The notes below the pieces were generated by a model. That model had not been told where the DNA came from, ran no database searches, and saw only the letters and a program-made list of their open reading frames with translations. Shown here in pieces: positions 15,912-24,125 of a stretch of 27,147 nt of DNA (positions within the stretch are counted from its first letter, which is position 1; each line of letters starts with the position of its first letter). The stretch covers positions 1-27,147 of the forward strand of contig CAYFJO010000111.1 in the NCBI GenBank assembly GCA_964343305.1. Reading direction: 5' to 3'. Made by a program: the position numbers and the translations under genes. This DNA comes from CAYFJO01 sp964343305 (GTDB lineage Bacteria > Planctomycetota > Planctomycetia > Pirellulales > Pirellulaceae).

Positions 15912-17192
15912 ATGAACCAGTTCATCCTGAAAAGCCAACCGCTTCCCACACCACCGGTCGTGCTGCCGACTGACGCGCTGCCGGAACCGACCGGTCCCAA
16001 TTTGCGAGTCGCCGCGCTGACGACGGCGTATTTCAAATACTCACACGCCGACGATATCATCACCAAGTTCATCGAAGGTTTCACCATCGTCAGCCGCGTT
16101 CATGAGCCGCATTGCGAAGTGGTGAGTCTGTACGTCGAGCAGTTTCTCGACTCCGACATCGGTCGTGGCATGGCGGATCGTTACGAGATTCCGATGTTTG
16201 ATTCAGTCACTGACGCTTTGACGCTCGGCGGCGATACACTCGATGTCGACGCCGTCGTCCTGGTCGGGGAACATGGCGAGTTCGACATCAATGAAAAGGG
16301 GCAGAAACTTTACCCGCGCCGGCGTTTGTTCGAAGAGATCGTCAACGTCTTTCGTGTGTCCGGGCGAAGTGTTCCGGTGTTCAACGACAAACATCTGTCC
16401 TATTCGTGGAGCGATGCCGAATGGATGTATGGTCAGGCCAAGGAATTGGGATTTCCGCTGGCGGCCGGTTCGAGTGTCCCTTTGGCCTGGCGATTGCCAC
16501 CCTTGTCGTTTTGCAATGGGATTGAGCTGGACGACGCGTTGTCGGTTTACTACGCGCCGGACCACATCGAAGACGGTGTTGACTACGCTGCCTATCACAC
16601 GCTGGAGACGCTGCAGGCGTTTGTCGAGCACCGAGCGGGCGGCGAAACGGGCGTGCGGTCTGTGCAATTGCTCGAAGGCGACGCAGCCTGGGATGCAGCG
16701 GCCAATGGTCTTTGGTCGCCCGAGTTGTTAGCGGCCGCGATCGAAACGGTTCCACACTTGGACCGGTCGCTTCGAGTCTCGAAGAGCCCGGACTACGCGA
16801 ACGAACTGCGTCTGGCGGATCCGGATCCGGTTGTCATCATGGTGGAATACAGCGATGGATTTCGTGGATCGGCATACTTGTCCCGCAAACCGCTGTTGAA
16901 CGACGAGTTCTGTTTTGCCGCTGGCGTGAAAGATGTTGATCAGCCCGTCGCCACGTGGTGTTACATGATCAAACCGGCACGCGATCACTTCAGCATGCTT
17001 TGCAACCACGCGGAGTTCATGTTCCGCAGCGGTAAGCCAAGCTTGCCAGTCGAGAGAACTTACCTAGTCACTGGCATTCTAGCCGCGGCCGCGGATTCTC
17101 GATTCGAGGGTCACAAGATCATTGCCACGCCGCATCTGGAAGAACTCGGATACACGCCTGCGCCGGATTTAGCCTCACAAGCCGATCAATGA
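15912..17192 (+). CDS. Conserved protein of unknown function, dehydrogenase-like outline
   Basis: The protein has 426 residues from ATG 15912. A frame reaches 15684 but overlaps the divergent sigma gene, and the conserved sequence starts at LRVAALTTAYFKYSHADDII. There is no signal peptide or TM segment. Conserved-looking pieces are LYVEQFLDSDIGRGMADRY, VVLVGEHGEFDINEKGQ, PRRRLFEEIV, GRSVPVFNDKHLSY and RTYLVTGILAAAADSRFEGH. The start VAALTTAYF and the alternating strand-helix pattern suggest a nucleotide-binding fold such as that of Gfo/Idh/MocA proteins, but no GxGxxG is present. I believe related proteins occur in planctomycetes and acidobacteria without assigned function. Its stop is 22 bases from the convergent sulfatase stop. 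Confidence 0.8.
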   Translation: MNQFILKSQPLPTPPVVLPTDALPEPTGPNLRVAALTTAYFKYSHADDIITKFIEGFTIVSRVHEPHCEVVSLYVEQFLDSDIGRGMADRYEIPMFDSVTDALTLGGDTLDVDAVVLVGEHGEFDINEKGQKLYPRRRLFEEIVNVFRVSGRSVPVFNDKHLSYSWSDAEWMYGQAKELGFPLAAGSSVPLAWRLPPLSFCNGIELDDALSVYYAPDHIEDGVDYAAYHTLETLQAFVEHRAGGETGVRSVQLLEGDAAWDAAANGLWSPELLAAAIETVPHLDRSLRVSKSPDYANELRLADPDPVVIMVEYSDGFRGSAYLSRKPLLNDEFCFAAGVKDVDQPVATWCYMIKPARDHFSMLCNHAEFMFRSGKPSLPVERTYLVTGILAAAADSRFEGHKIIATPHLEELGYTPAPDLASQADQ

Positions 17193-17214
17193 GCGTTTCG
17201 CCGTGCCGTGACGA

Positions 17215-18573
17215 CTACAACCCGCGCGGCTGCAACTTTTTCACCGTCCACCAGGCGTCGATTTTCGCCGCCAGACGTTTGACGGTCTCGTCATTCTTGG
17301 CTGCGAGATTCTTTGTTTCCAACGGATCGGCCAACAAATCATACAACTCCGGGCCATCGGATCTCAAGGAGTGCGTGGCTTTATAACGCCCAATCTTTCC
17401 GTCGTACGTCAGCAACAATTTCCAACGCCCCTGGATGCACCAGCGATACAACAGGCTCGGCTCTGGATCGTTGATGTCTGCGATGTCGTGGGCGAAGCTC
17501 TCGCCGTAAATCGTGTCACGGCCCGTTACTCGACCTTGAGCGATGTCGAGCAAATTGATTCCGGGCATTGTCTTCACCGCGTCCGCGCCGCAAGCCGCTA
17601 GGATCGTCGGAGCGAGATCGATGCTGCTGACCAGCGTCGTATCATCCCGTCTCGGTTTCAGTTTCGCCGGCCAACGCAACATGACCGGCGTCCGCGTGCC
17701 GCCATCGTAAGGCGATTGTTTGGACTTGGGAGCGTAGCTCGTTCGCCACCCTGTGGGCACTTTCGTTTGCTCCGTTCGCTGAATCCAGCCGTTGTCTGTG
17801 ACATAAACGACGAGCGTGTTTGCGCTGAGTTTCTTTTCGTCGAGGTAATCGAGCAATTGCCCGCAGGTTTCGTCAAACCAATCGACCATCGCGTAGTACT
17901 TGGCCAAGCGATCAGGATAATCTTGCGACTGATATTTCTTGAATAACCGTTCCGGCGGATTGTGCGGCGTGTGGGGCAAGAACGGCGCGTACCAAATGAA
18001 AAACGGCTTGTCGCCCGCGCTGTCGATGAAATCAAACACTGGCTTCATGCCCGTGCGTCCGATCTTCAGACCTTCGTCGCCATGTCGTCCGCCGCGCTTC
18101 GGATCACCGTGCGTCATTCCGGCCGTGAATCCACCGCGCGTGTGATTGCCTTCCCACCACTTGCCACTTTGATGGCTGAGGTAACCGTGTTTGGCTAACA
18201 ACTTCGGCAACGTCGGCACATGATCAACGTGGCTGATCAACTCGTTTCGCAACTCCTGATACTTTGGACCGCCACCAGGAATCGGCGCCGGATCATTGCC
18301 GCTCACCTTATGTTGATGTGCATACAACCCCGTAATCATCGTCATCAACGAAGGCCGACAAAGCGCCGTCGGCACGTAGCCCCGCGTAAACGTCACACTC
18401 TGGCTGGCCAATCGGTCAAGATGCGGCGTCTTGATCACATCGTGCCCCATGAAACCATAGTCGGTCCACGTTTGATCATCGGAAATGATCATCACAACGT
18501 TCGGCGGTGCGGCGAATAAGCGTGAGCTGGCAAGGAGCAAAACGATCAAAAGAAGTCGAAAACAGCGATGCAT
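17215..18573 (-). CDS. Secreted sulfatase, formylglycine family with variant CRPSL motif
   Basis: The protein has 452 residues from ATG 18573, preceded by GGAGAGAC, and starts a signal peptide (RCFRLLLIVLLLASS). Sulfatase landmarks are SDDQTW (metal aspartates 32-33), ALCRPSLMTMITGLY (Cys72), SGKWWEGNH and VTDNGW, with the C-terminal ELYDLLADPLETKNLA. It should remove sulfate esters from a polysaccharide or small substrate outside the cytoplasm. The modification motif is normally CxPxR; here position +4 is Leu76, so conversion of Cys72 to formylglycine is uncertain unless the local enzyme tolerates it. The gene diverges from the secreted repeat-like protein gene across 138 bases. Confidence 0.9.
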   Translation of the reverse strand: MHRCFRLLLIVLLLASSRLFAAPPNVVMIISDDQTWTDYGFMGHDVIKTPHLDRLASQSVTFTRGYVPTALCRPSLMTMITGLYAHQHKVSGNDPAPIPGGGPKYQELRNELISHVDHVPTLPKLLAKHGYLSHQSGKWWEGNHTRGGFTAGMTHGDPKRGGRHGDEGLKIGRTGMKPVFDFIDSAGDKPFFIWYAPFLPHTPHNPPERLFKKYQSQDYPDRLAKYYAMVDWFDETCGQLLDYLDEKKLSANTLVVYVTDNGWIQRTEQTKVPTGWRTSYAPKSKQSPYDGGTRTPVMLRWPAKLKPRRDDTTLVSSIDLAPTILAACGADAVKTMPGINLLDIAQGRVTGRDTIYGESFAHDIADINDPEPSLLYRWCIQGRWKLLLTYDGKIGRYKATHSLRSDGPELYDLLADPLETKNLAAKNDETVKRLAAKIDAWWTVKKLQPRGL

Positions 18574-18711
18574 TGGTTTTGTCTCTCCAGATTTCTTATA
18601 AATAGGAAAAGGCCAGTTTATCATCTCATCAACGCCAATTCCATGAATAACTGGGGGGAGGCGATCCGAATCAATGATACTCTGATCGCGGCACGGTATC
18701 GGGAGTAACAA

Positions 18712-20955
18712 ATGAAAAAGCTGACCAAAACTCTGATCGCTGCAATTTTCGTTTTACAATGTGCGGCGGCACATGTTTCCGACGTCGCGGGCGAGCAATC
18801 GGCGGAAATACAGCCGCTTCCCACGATGAACGAGCGGCTGAGAGCAGCCGTGATCCATTTGCGCGCGGGACATTGGCAAGATGCGGGCGAAGGGTTTGGC
18901 ACGCAATACTACGCAATCGAAAATCATACGCGTGCAACTCGCCCCTGGTGGCCGGCGGAGGATGACGATATCACGCGGTTTCAACTCATCAATTTCTATT
19001 TTCGCCACGTCAGTCTTCAAGCGGCGCGAAACTCGTATGACAATGCAGCCGAGACAATTCTGGCCAAGGGCGGTGAATACCAGAAAATCTTGCCGCGTCT
19101 TGGCAAGAGCCAACGAAGCAAGGCGTTGGACTTTGCACACACGGATCTGTTGCGCGAGATCCTGGCCATGAAAGAACGCGAACGAGCCGATCGATTGCCA
19201 GACGCTTGGAACGCGTTGTTGGACCATCCAAATTCGATTCCAGCTTTGTACGCGTGGTTCATGTGCAACGTGCCCTTGGCTGAGGAAAATAAGCAGAGGG
19301 TCTTTCGCGATTTTCAACACATCATGGCCGGCAACATCACGGCGATGCATTTTGCCCGTGATATCGCTGACGGCCGCCAATGGCCTTACGCCACCGACGA
19401 TGAATCAAACATGTTACTGATTCTTGACCGAGCCGCTCAAATCGCGCCGTCGCGCGAAGAGCGCGCGCGGTTCCTGCTCCGTGTGGCAATGTATCGCATG
19501 CCACACTATGCGACCCGCGGCGACAATCCCGAAACCCATGCGGGACTCGCTCGTTTTTCGCAAGTTTACGAAAAGTATCCGAAGACATTTGCGGCTGGCG
19601 AGGCGCGCATATTTGCTGCCGAATCCACAACCGATGTGAAGGGAGTCAGGGCAGGCATGGCGTTTTGCCGCGCCCTGCGCGATGGAATGCCAATCGGTCA
19701 CGGCGTCGACGACGCGTTTACCAACCTTGGATACAACTTGTTCCAATCCAGAAAGTACGCTTGGACAGCGGACTTCATGGAAGAGAACTTGCCGAAGTAC
19801 ACAAACACATCGTCGCAGTCGCACGGCCGCTTGTTGTTGGCAAAATCCTTTGGCAAGTTGAAGAGGCATGACGAACAAATTGCGGTGCTGCGACGCACGG
19901 CTGGGTTGATTCGCGGCAAGATCGAATCGGACGTGGTTGATCGCAGTCGTTTGAATTCCGAATTGCCCATTGTGGTACGCGAACTGGCCGTTGCCTATGA
20001 ATCTCAAGGCAAATGGGCCGACGCGTTGAAAACGTGGAAAGAGTGGCAGCCTTCATCGCTTTGCGGAAATGATCATGAGTCGTCCAAGTTCACGCGGGTG
20101 CATCACGAGTCGCTGTGCCTATTCAATCTCGACCAAGCAGGCGAGGCATTGAAACTCGCCGAACCCGCGATGTTCAAACGGAACGGTTTGGCAAGTTGCC
20201 CCCGTCAGATCCCGATGCTCGTTGTGGATCATTATCAAAGCATCGGGAAGTTAGATGAACTGGAAGAAAAGATCGCCGACGCATGTAAGCGAAATCGCGA
20301 AATGTCACCGCGTTGGCGAACGAATTCCGATGGGCATTTCGTGGGCACAAAAGTGGCAGCCGAGTACATCAAAATCGTCCGCCTCGCGAATGCACGTGAC
20401 GTGCGCGGGCTATGGAATTACTTGCAGACAACAAATTGTTCCGTGGCAACCGCCTATTTCGAAAAGCCAAATTGGCAATCGCAGACGGCTATGAGACAAC
20501 TTGTCGAGTTGGCCGAACAATCTCGTCCGTTCTTGAAAAGTCAACTCGCCACACCCGCTCCCATGCAAGCCTGGGCATTCGCCGCCCTCGCCAATATGGG
20601 GGACAAGAATGTAATCCGACAACTTGTGCACGCGGACGACCAACTTGTTCGGTTTATCAAAAGTCCCCTGTTCAATTCGTTAACGGACGACCATGATCGC
20701 TTGGGCAACGAAGGATACGAGCGAATCGATTGGACCAAGCAAAACCCAAAAGTCGAAGGCGTTGACGCGGTAACTTTACAAGCGTACTTGAGCAATCAAC
20801 CCCGGCATTTAGTGAGCCTTCATTTGGATTATTTGGCCGCCCTATCGATGTGCAAAAACGCCGACGCGGACCGCGCGCTGAAGTCACATTTGCACCAGTT
20901 TTCACGAGTCGACATATTACTCTACCGACTCCGCCCCGATTGGTTCGTCAAATAG
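18712..20955 (+). CDS. Secreted helical-repeat (TPR-like) protein of unknown function
   Basis: The protein has 747 residues from ATG 18712, with GGGAG 8 bases upstream and a signal peptide (KLTKTLIAAIFVLQCAAA). The rest is almost wholly helical, with repeated A/L/Y patterns such as VVRELAVAYESQGKWADALKT and LLLAKSFGKLKRHDEQIAVL that resemble tetratricopeptide repeats. No catalytic motif is visible. It is divergent from the sulfatase and convergent with the Uma2 gene, ending 21 bases from the Uma2 repaired stop. It is probably a periplasmic or surface scaffold; that role is inferred from the repeat type only. Confidence 0.75.
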   Translation: MKKLTKTLIAAIFVLQCAAAHVSDVAGEQSAEIQPLPTMNERLRAAVIHLRAGHWQDAGEGFGTQYYAIENHTRATRPWWPAEDDDITRFQLINFYFRHVSLQAARNSYDNAAETILAKGGEYQKILPRLGKSQRSKALDFAHTDLLREILAMKERERADRLPDAWNALLDHPNSIPALYAWFMCNVPLAEENKQRVFRDFQHIMAGNITAMHFARDIADGRQWPYATDDESNMLLILDRAAQIAPSREERARFLLRVAMYRMPHYATRGDNPETHAGLARFSQVYEKYPKTFAAGEARIFAAESTTDVKGVRAGMAFCRALRDGMPIGHGVDDAFTNLGYNLFQSRKYAWTADFMEENLPKYTNTSSQSHGRLLLAKSFGKLKRHDEQIAVLRRTAGLIRGKIESDVVDRSRLNSELPIVVRELAVAYESQGKWADALKTWKEWQPSSLCGNDHESSKFTRVHHESLCLFNLDQAGEALKLAEPAMFKRNGLASCPRQIPMLVVDHYQSIGKLDELEEKIADACKRNREMSPRWRTNSDGHFVGTKVAAEYIKIVRLANARDVRGLWNYLQTTNCSVATAYFEKPNWQSQTAMRQLVELAEQSRPFLKSQLATPAPMQAWAFAALANMGDKNVIRQLVHADDQLVRFIKSPLFNSLTDDHDRLGNEGYERIDWTKQNPKVEGVDAVTLQAYLSNQPRHLVSLHLDYLAALSMCKNADADRALKSHLHQFSRVDILLYRLRPDWFVK

Positions 20956-20976
20956 CCAGCGCCAGATCACTTGAAC

Positions 20977-21553
20977 CTAATCGAACACGTCGTTGAGCGA
21001 GACTTGAGATCCGGTAACCGTGGCGTCGTGTAATCCTCTCTTTCGGTGTGCCATCGTTCCCCGAAGTCGCCTTCGTGCCAAGTGAGGCCAGGACTTCACG
21101 TTTGAAGCGATCGACGATGACGTATTCCTTGACACCGATTGCGTGATACTCTTCGCGCTTGTCGATATAGTCACGCTCTTGATCAGAGCGGCTCGCGCTG
21201 ACGAATTCAAATGTCATGTCGGGAACACGGCCCGGTCTCGGCTCGCAAGATGGTTCACCAGCAAGATAGACACAAATGTCGGGAATGCGGTCATCGTCTG
21301 AACTCGTGGATACCCAACCGTTGACATCGACATCATCCACAAAGTTGGGATGCCGTCCCCAATAGCCGCCCAGTGCGCGACGAAATGGGGCTGAGAGTTT
21401 GCGATGTTCTTCACCGGCGCGTGGTAGCACGACCAATCTGCCTTTGACGCGCTCGTAGATGTACGGCGGCTGATACTCTGCCGTTGCGAATTCCTCTGCG
21501 GTGATGGACTCACCGGCGTTGTCTGGACCGAGTTTGAGAATTGTATTTTGCAT
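20977..21553 (-). pseudogene. Uma2-family PD-(D/E)XK nuclease-like protein, two frameshifts near the C-terminus
   Basis: The ATG at 21553 starts MQNTILKL, and the Uma2 (DUF820) core follows: AEEFATAEYQPPYIYERVKG, then PDICVYL (91-92), FEFVSASRSD (Glu117), YIDKREEYHAIG (Lys132) and KEYVIVDRF. After DRFKREVL the frame must shift near 21078 to read HEGDFGERWHTEREDYTTPR, and again near 21004 to read VSLNDVFD with TAG at 20977-20979. Each is repaired by one added base (GG to GGG, AA to AAA). Unrepaired, the frame continues to 20948 with an unrelated tail. Uma2 proteins carry a restriction-endonuclease-like fold and are abundant in planctomycetes and cyanobacteria; their cellular role is unclear. 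Confidence 0.75.
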
Positions 21554-21638
21554 CAATTCTCTTCGTAAAGGAGCTTGGAACGGTGCCATTGTCTCAGCAT
21601 CGTCAAATCCGAGCAAGCGCTCCGGTGCCCGCAACGAA

Positions 21639-21660
21639 ACTGCGGACGCAAGTCCGCAGT
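21639..21660. repeat. Hairpin H1, GCAA tetraloop
   Basis: Nine-base perfect arms (ACTGCGGAC / GTCCGCAGT) surround GCAA, a GNRA-type loop. It is the first of four short hairpins in the gap between the Uma2 and selB genes and an inverted relative of H4. Confidence 0.8.
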
Positions 21661-21716
21661 CTGTCATTCAACTGGCTAAGCGGCAACCGCACCACCATCG
21701 CTCGTGGTCTCCGATG

Positions 21717-21736
21717 CCGCTGACCACAGTCAGCGG
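21717..21736. repeat. Hairpin H2, CACA loop
   Basis: Eight-base perfect arms (CCGCTGAC / GTCAGCGG) surround CACA. Its centre lies 77 bases from the centre of H1. Confidence 0.8.
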
Positions 21737-21780
21737 TGCCGTCACTCAGATTTCGGCCATAAGTCGTTGAGTGGCCAAAT

Positions 21781-21798
21781 CCTCGATTTGCATCGAGG
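21781..21798. repeat. Hairpin H3, TTGC loop
   Basis: Seven-base perfect arms (CCTCGAT / ATCGAGG) surround TTGC. Its centre lies 63 bases from the centre of H2. Confidence 0.7.
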
Positions 21799-21852
21799 GC
21801 ATCAGCAGGTACCGCGCGGATCGACTGCGCAATTAGCCACCTAAATCACCTA

Positions 21853-21872
21853 CCGCGGACTTGCGTCCGCGG
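21853..21872. repeat. Hairpin H4, TTGC loop
   Basis: Eight-base perfect arms (CCGCGGAC / GTCCGCGG) surround TTGC. Read on the other strand the loop is GCAA and the core GCGGAC matches H1, so H1 and H4 are inverted copies of one element. Its centre lies 73 bases from the centre of H3. Confidence 0.8.
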
Positions 21873-21885
21873 CTTGCGTTGCGGC

Positions 21886-22008
21886 TCACTTCACTTTTGG
21901 CGGTTCGATCTTGTCGAGCGATTTGAGGCGCAGGTTTTTGAATTCGATCGGGCCGGTTGTTCGGCGGACGACGCCCACGTACTCGATTGAGCGTGTGAAG
22001 GAAATTTG
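21886..22008 (-). pseudogene. C-terminal remnant resembling a DUF1080 (3-keto-disaccharide hydrolase) domain
   Basis: The last 40 codons of a minus-strand frame read ISFTRSIEYVGVVRRTTGP, then IEFKNLRLKSLDKIEPPKVK and TGA. The GPIEFKNLRLKSL part fits the final beta strand of DUF1080 domains, which are common secreted planctomycete proteins. Everything that should precede it is absent, since the upstream bases hold the GCAGAAT repeats and then the selB region. It is therefore a decayed tail, or a chance match because only one strand is recognisable. Confidence 0.4.
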
Positions 22009-22020
22009 CGGAATAATGTG

Positions 22021-22070
22021 AGGCAGAATAACTCGCTGCATCATTCTGCTTTCAATCATTCTGCTATTTT
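22021..22070. repeat. Short repeats ATCATTCTGCT and its complement
   Basis: ATCATTCTGCT occurs at 22040-22050 and 22055-22065, a 15-base period, and GCAGAAT in the opposite sense occurs at 22023-22029. The spacer flanking the DUF1080-like remnant is thus built from one short unit. Confidence 0.6.
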
Positions 22071-22132
22071 GGTTTTCCCAGCAAGGCGACCAGTCGTAGC
22101 ACGTCATTGTGGTGGCCTCTACAATACTCTAC

Positions 22133-24070
22133 ATGACAACGGATCTCATTCTAGGCACAGCCGGGCACATCGATCACGGAAAAACGTCGCTCATCCGCGC
22201 GCTGACGGGCGTCGACACGGATCGCTTGCCCGAGGAAAAAAAACGCGGCATCACGATCGAACTCGGTTTCGCGGAACTCAACCTGGGCAACTATCGTCTC
22301 GGGGTGGTGGATGTACCTGGTCACGAGCGTTTCGTCCGCAACATGCTGGCCGGTGCCACGGGCATGGACATCGCCATGCTAGTCGTCGCGGCCGACGATT
22401 CGATCAAGCCGCAAACACGCGAGCACCTCGAAATCCTGCGACTGTTGAATCTCGAACAAGGCCTTGTCGCGCTGACCAAGTGCGACCTGGTCGAGCCCGA
22501 TTGGCTGGACCTGGTCGAAGAAGAAATCCGCGAACTGGTCTCCGACACGTTCCTCGCCGACGCTCCAATCGTCCGCACCAGTGCCGAAACGAGGTTGGGT
22601 CTGGACGAGTTAAAAGAGAAGCTGACCGAAGCCGCGGAGCACGCCGCGGAATCGACGCGAATGAACCGCATCCATGCTCCGTTTCGGATGCCGATCGACC
22701 GCACGTTCACGATCGCCGGCCATGGAACTGTCGTCACGGGCAGCGTCGCGAGTGGGCAGGTTTCCGTCGGCGACGAGCTGTTAATTGAGCCAGGCGCGAT
22801 CAGTGTCCGAGTGCGCGGCCTGCAAAACCACGATCGAACAGCCGATTCGGTGCACCGAGGCCAAAGAGCGGCGATCAATTTAGCGGGCGTTCATCACGAT
22901 GAAACCGTGCGAGGCCAAGAGTTGACGTCGCCCGGCCACTTGGTACCAAGCCGATTGCTTTCGGCGCAGATCACGATGTTGGCTTCCGTCCAACGTCCGC
23001 TCAAAAACCGAGCGCGAGTGCGCGTCCATGTCGGCACAGCCGAGATTCTGTCGTCCGTCCGTTTGCTCGATCGCGAGCGGCTCGAAGCCGGAGCGCGCGC
23101 GCCTGTGCAACTGTTTCTCAGTCAAGCGGCCGTGACCACTTGGAAGCAGCCGTTCGTCATTCGCAGCGAATCGCCCGTGCTGACGATCGGCGGCGGCCAC
23201 GTACTCGATCCCTGCGCGGAGAAGATCCGCAAAGTGAACGACGAGACACTCAAATTCATCAACCAACTTTCGTCGACCGAAACAGTCGAGCGTGCCTCGG
23301 CCGCCTTGTATTTTGCAGGCTTTCGAAACTGGGATCCGTCGCAACTCGCTCGCACCGCCGGCATCGACGACGTCGCGACCGCCGCGAAACAACTGGCCGA
23401 GCGCGGCGATCTGAACGAGATCACCATTTCACCAACCCGATCAATTCGGTTGCACCAGCGAGTGTTCGAGCAACTGTGTGATCGCATCGCGGCCACGTTG
23501 TTGCGGATGCACGAAGAAAACCCGCTGCGATCCGTGCTGAACCTGTCGCAGTTGCTCAACGCATTTTCCTACCTAAGTGACGAGGCGCTGCTGCGAGCCG
23601 CTCTGAACCACATGCGTCAGGAAAAACGGATCAAGATATCCGATCGAGGCATCGCGCTTGTCGGTCAAGGTCCAAAGCTGTCGAACAATGAGGAAAAAGT
23701 GCTCAACCAGATTGTCGACCTCTTCCGCAACGCTGGACTCAAGCCGCCCACAGTGAAAGAATGCCAGCAAGCCGTCACGAAAAACCGCGACTCAGTGCCG
23801 CAACTCGTCGAACTGGCGGCCAACAATGGCGACCTGGTCAAAATCGCCGACGATTTTTACCTGCACGCAGAAACCGAAGCCGGCATTCGCGAAAAACTAA
23901 CGAATGGACTTTCGGCCAATGATGGCAAGACAATGAGCCAAATCCGCGAATGCCTCGACACATCTCGAAAATACGCCGTGCCGCTATGCGAGTATTTCGA
24001 CGCCATCGGTTTCACGCACCGCGATGGTGACTTGCGACGGTTGGCTAAACCCGTGACGGAGCCGCAATAA
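22133..24070 (+). CDS. selB: Selenocysteine-specific translation elongation factor
   Basis: The protein has 645 residues from ATG 22133, which places the GTPase P-loop GTAGHIDHGKTS at residues 8-19; an upstream frame to 22109 adds eight residues without support. Other marks are KKRGITIELGF (switch I), DVPGHERFVRNMLAG and TKCDLV, where SelB commonly has T/NKxD. Domains 2 and 3 follow, with RTFTIAGHGTVVTGSV and LTIGGGHVLDP. The C-terminal 280 residues are the winged-helix region that binds the SECIS hairpin of selenoprotein mRNAs. The factor brings Sec-tRNA to UGA codons in the cytoplasm. selA, selC and selD are not in this window, so the set is split. The TIR gene follows after 55 bases. Confidence 0.94.
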   Translation: MTTDLILGTAGHIDHGKTSLIRALTGVDTDRLPEEKKRGITIELGFAELNLGNYRLGVVDVPGHERFVRNMLAGATGMDIAMLVVAADDSIKPQTREHLEILRLLNLEQGLVALTKCDLVEPDWLDLVEEEIRELVSDTFLADAPIVRTSAETRLGLDELKEKLTEAAEHAAESTRMNRIHAPFRMPIDRTFTIAGHGTVVTGSVASGQVSVGDELLIEPGAISVRVRGLQNHDRTADSVHRGQRAAINLAGVHHDETVRGQELTSPGHLVPSRLLSAQITMLASVQRPLKNRARVRVHVGTAEILSSVRLLDRERLEAGARAPVQLFLSQAAVTTWKQPFVIRSESPVLTIGGGHVLDPCAEKIRKVNDETLKFINQLSSTETVERASAALYFAGFRNWDPSQLARTAGIDDVATAAKQLAERGDLNEITISPTRSIRLHQRVFEQLCDRIAATLLRMHEENPLRSVLNLSQLLNAFSYLSDEALLRAALNHMRQEKRIKISDRGIALVGQGPKLSNNEEKVLNQIVDLFRNAGLKPPTVKECQQAVTKNRDSVPQLVELAANNGDLVKIADDFYLHAETEAGIREKLTNGLSANDGKTMSQIRECLDTSRKYAVPLCEYFDAIGFTHRDGDLRRLAKPVTEPQ

Positions 24071-24125
24071 ACTGGTACAAAAGGAGAATTGGTCCCCGCG
24101 CACCTCGGATCGACCATTTGGATCG

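Larger units (their letters stand above)
21554..22132. other. Gene-poor gap between the Uma2 and selB genes
   Basis: This 579-base stretch holds no intact gene that I can support. It contains the four hairpins H1-H4, a short DUF1080-like reading-frame remnant and a small repeat. The remaining sequence shows no tRNA or other RNA gene that I can fold by eye. A TACAAT at 22120-22125 ends seven bases before the selB ATG; it could be a -10 box for a nearly leaderless transcript, but no good -35 accompanies it. Confidence 0.6.
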
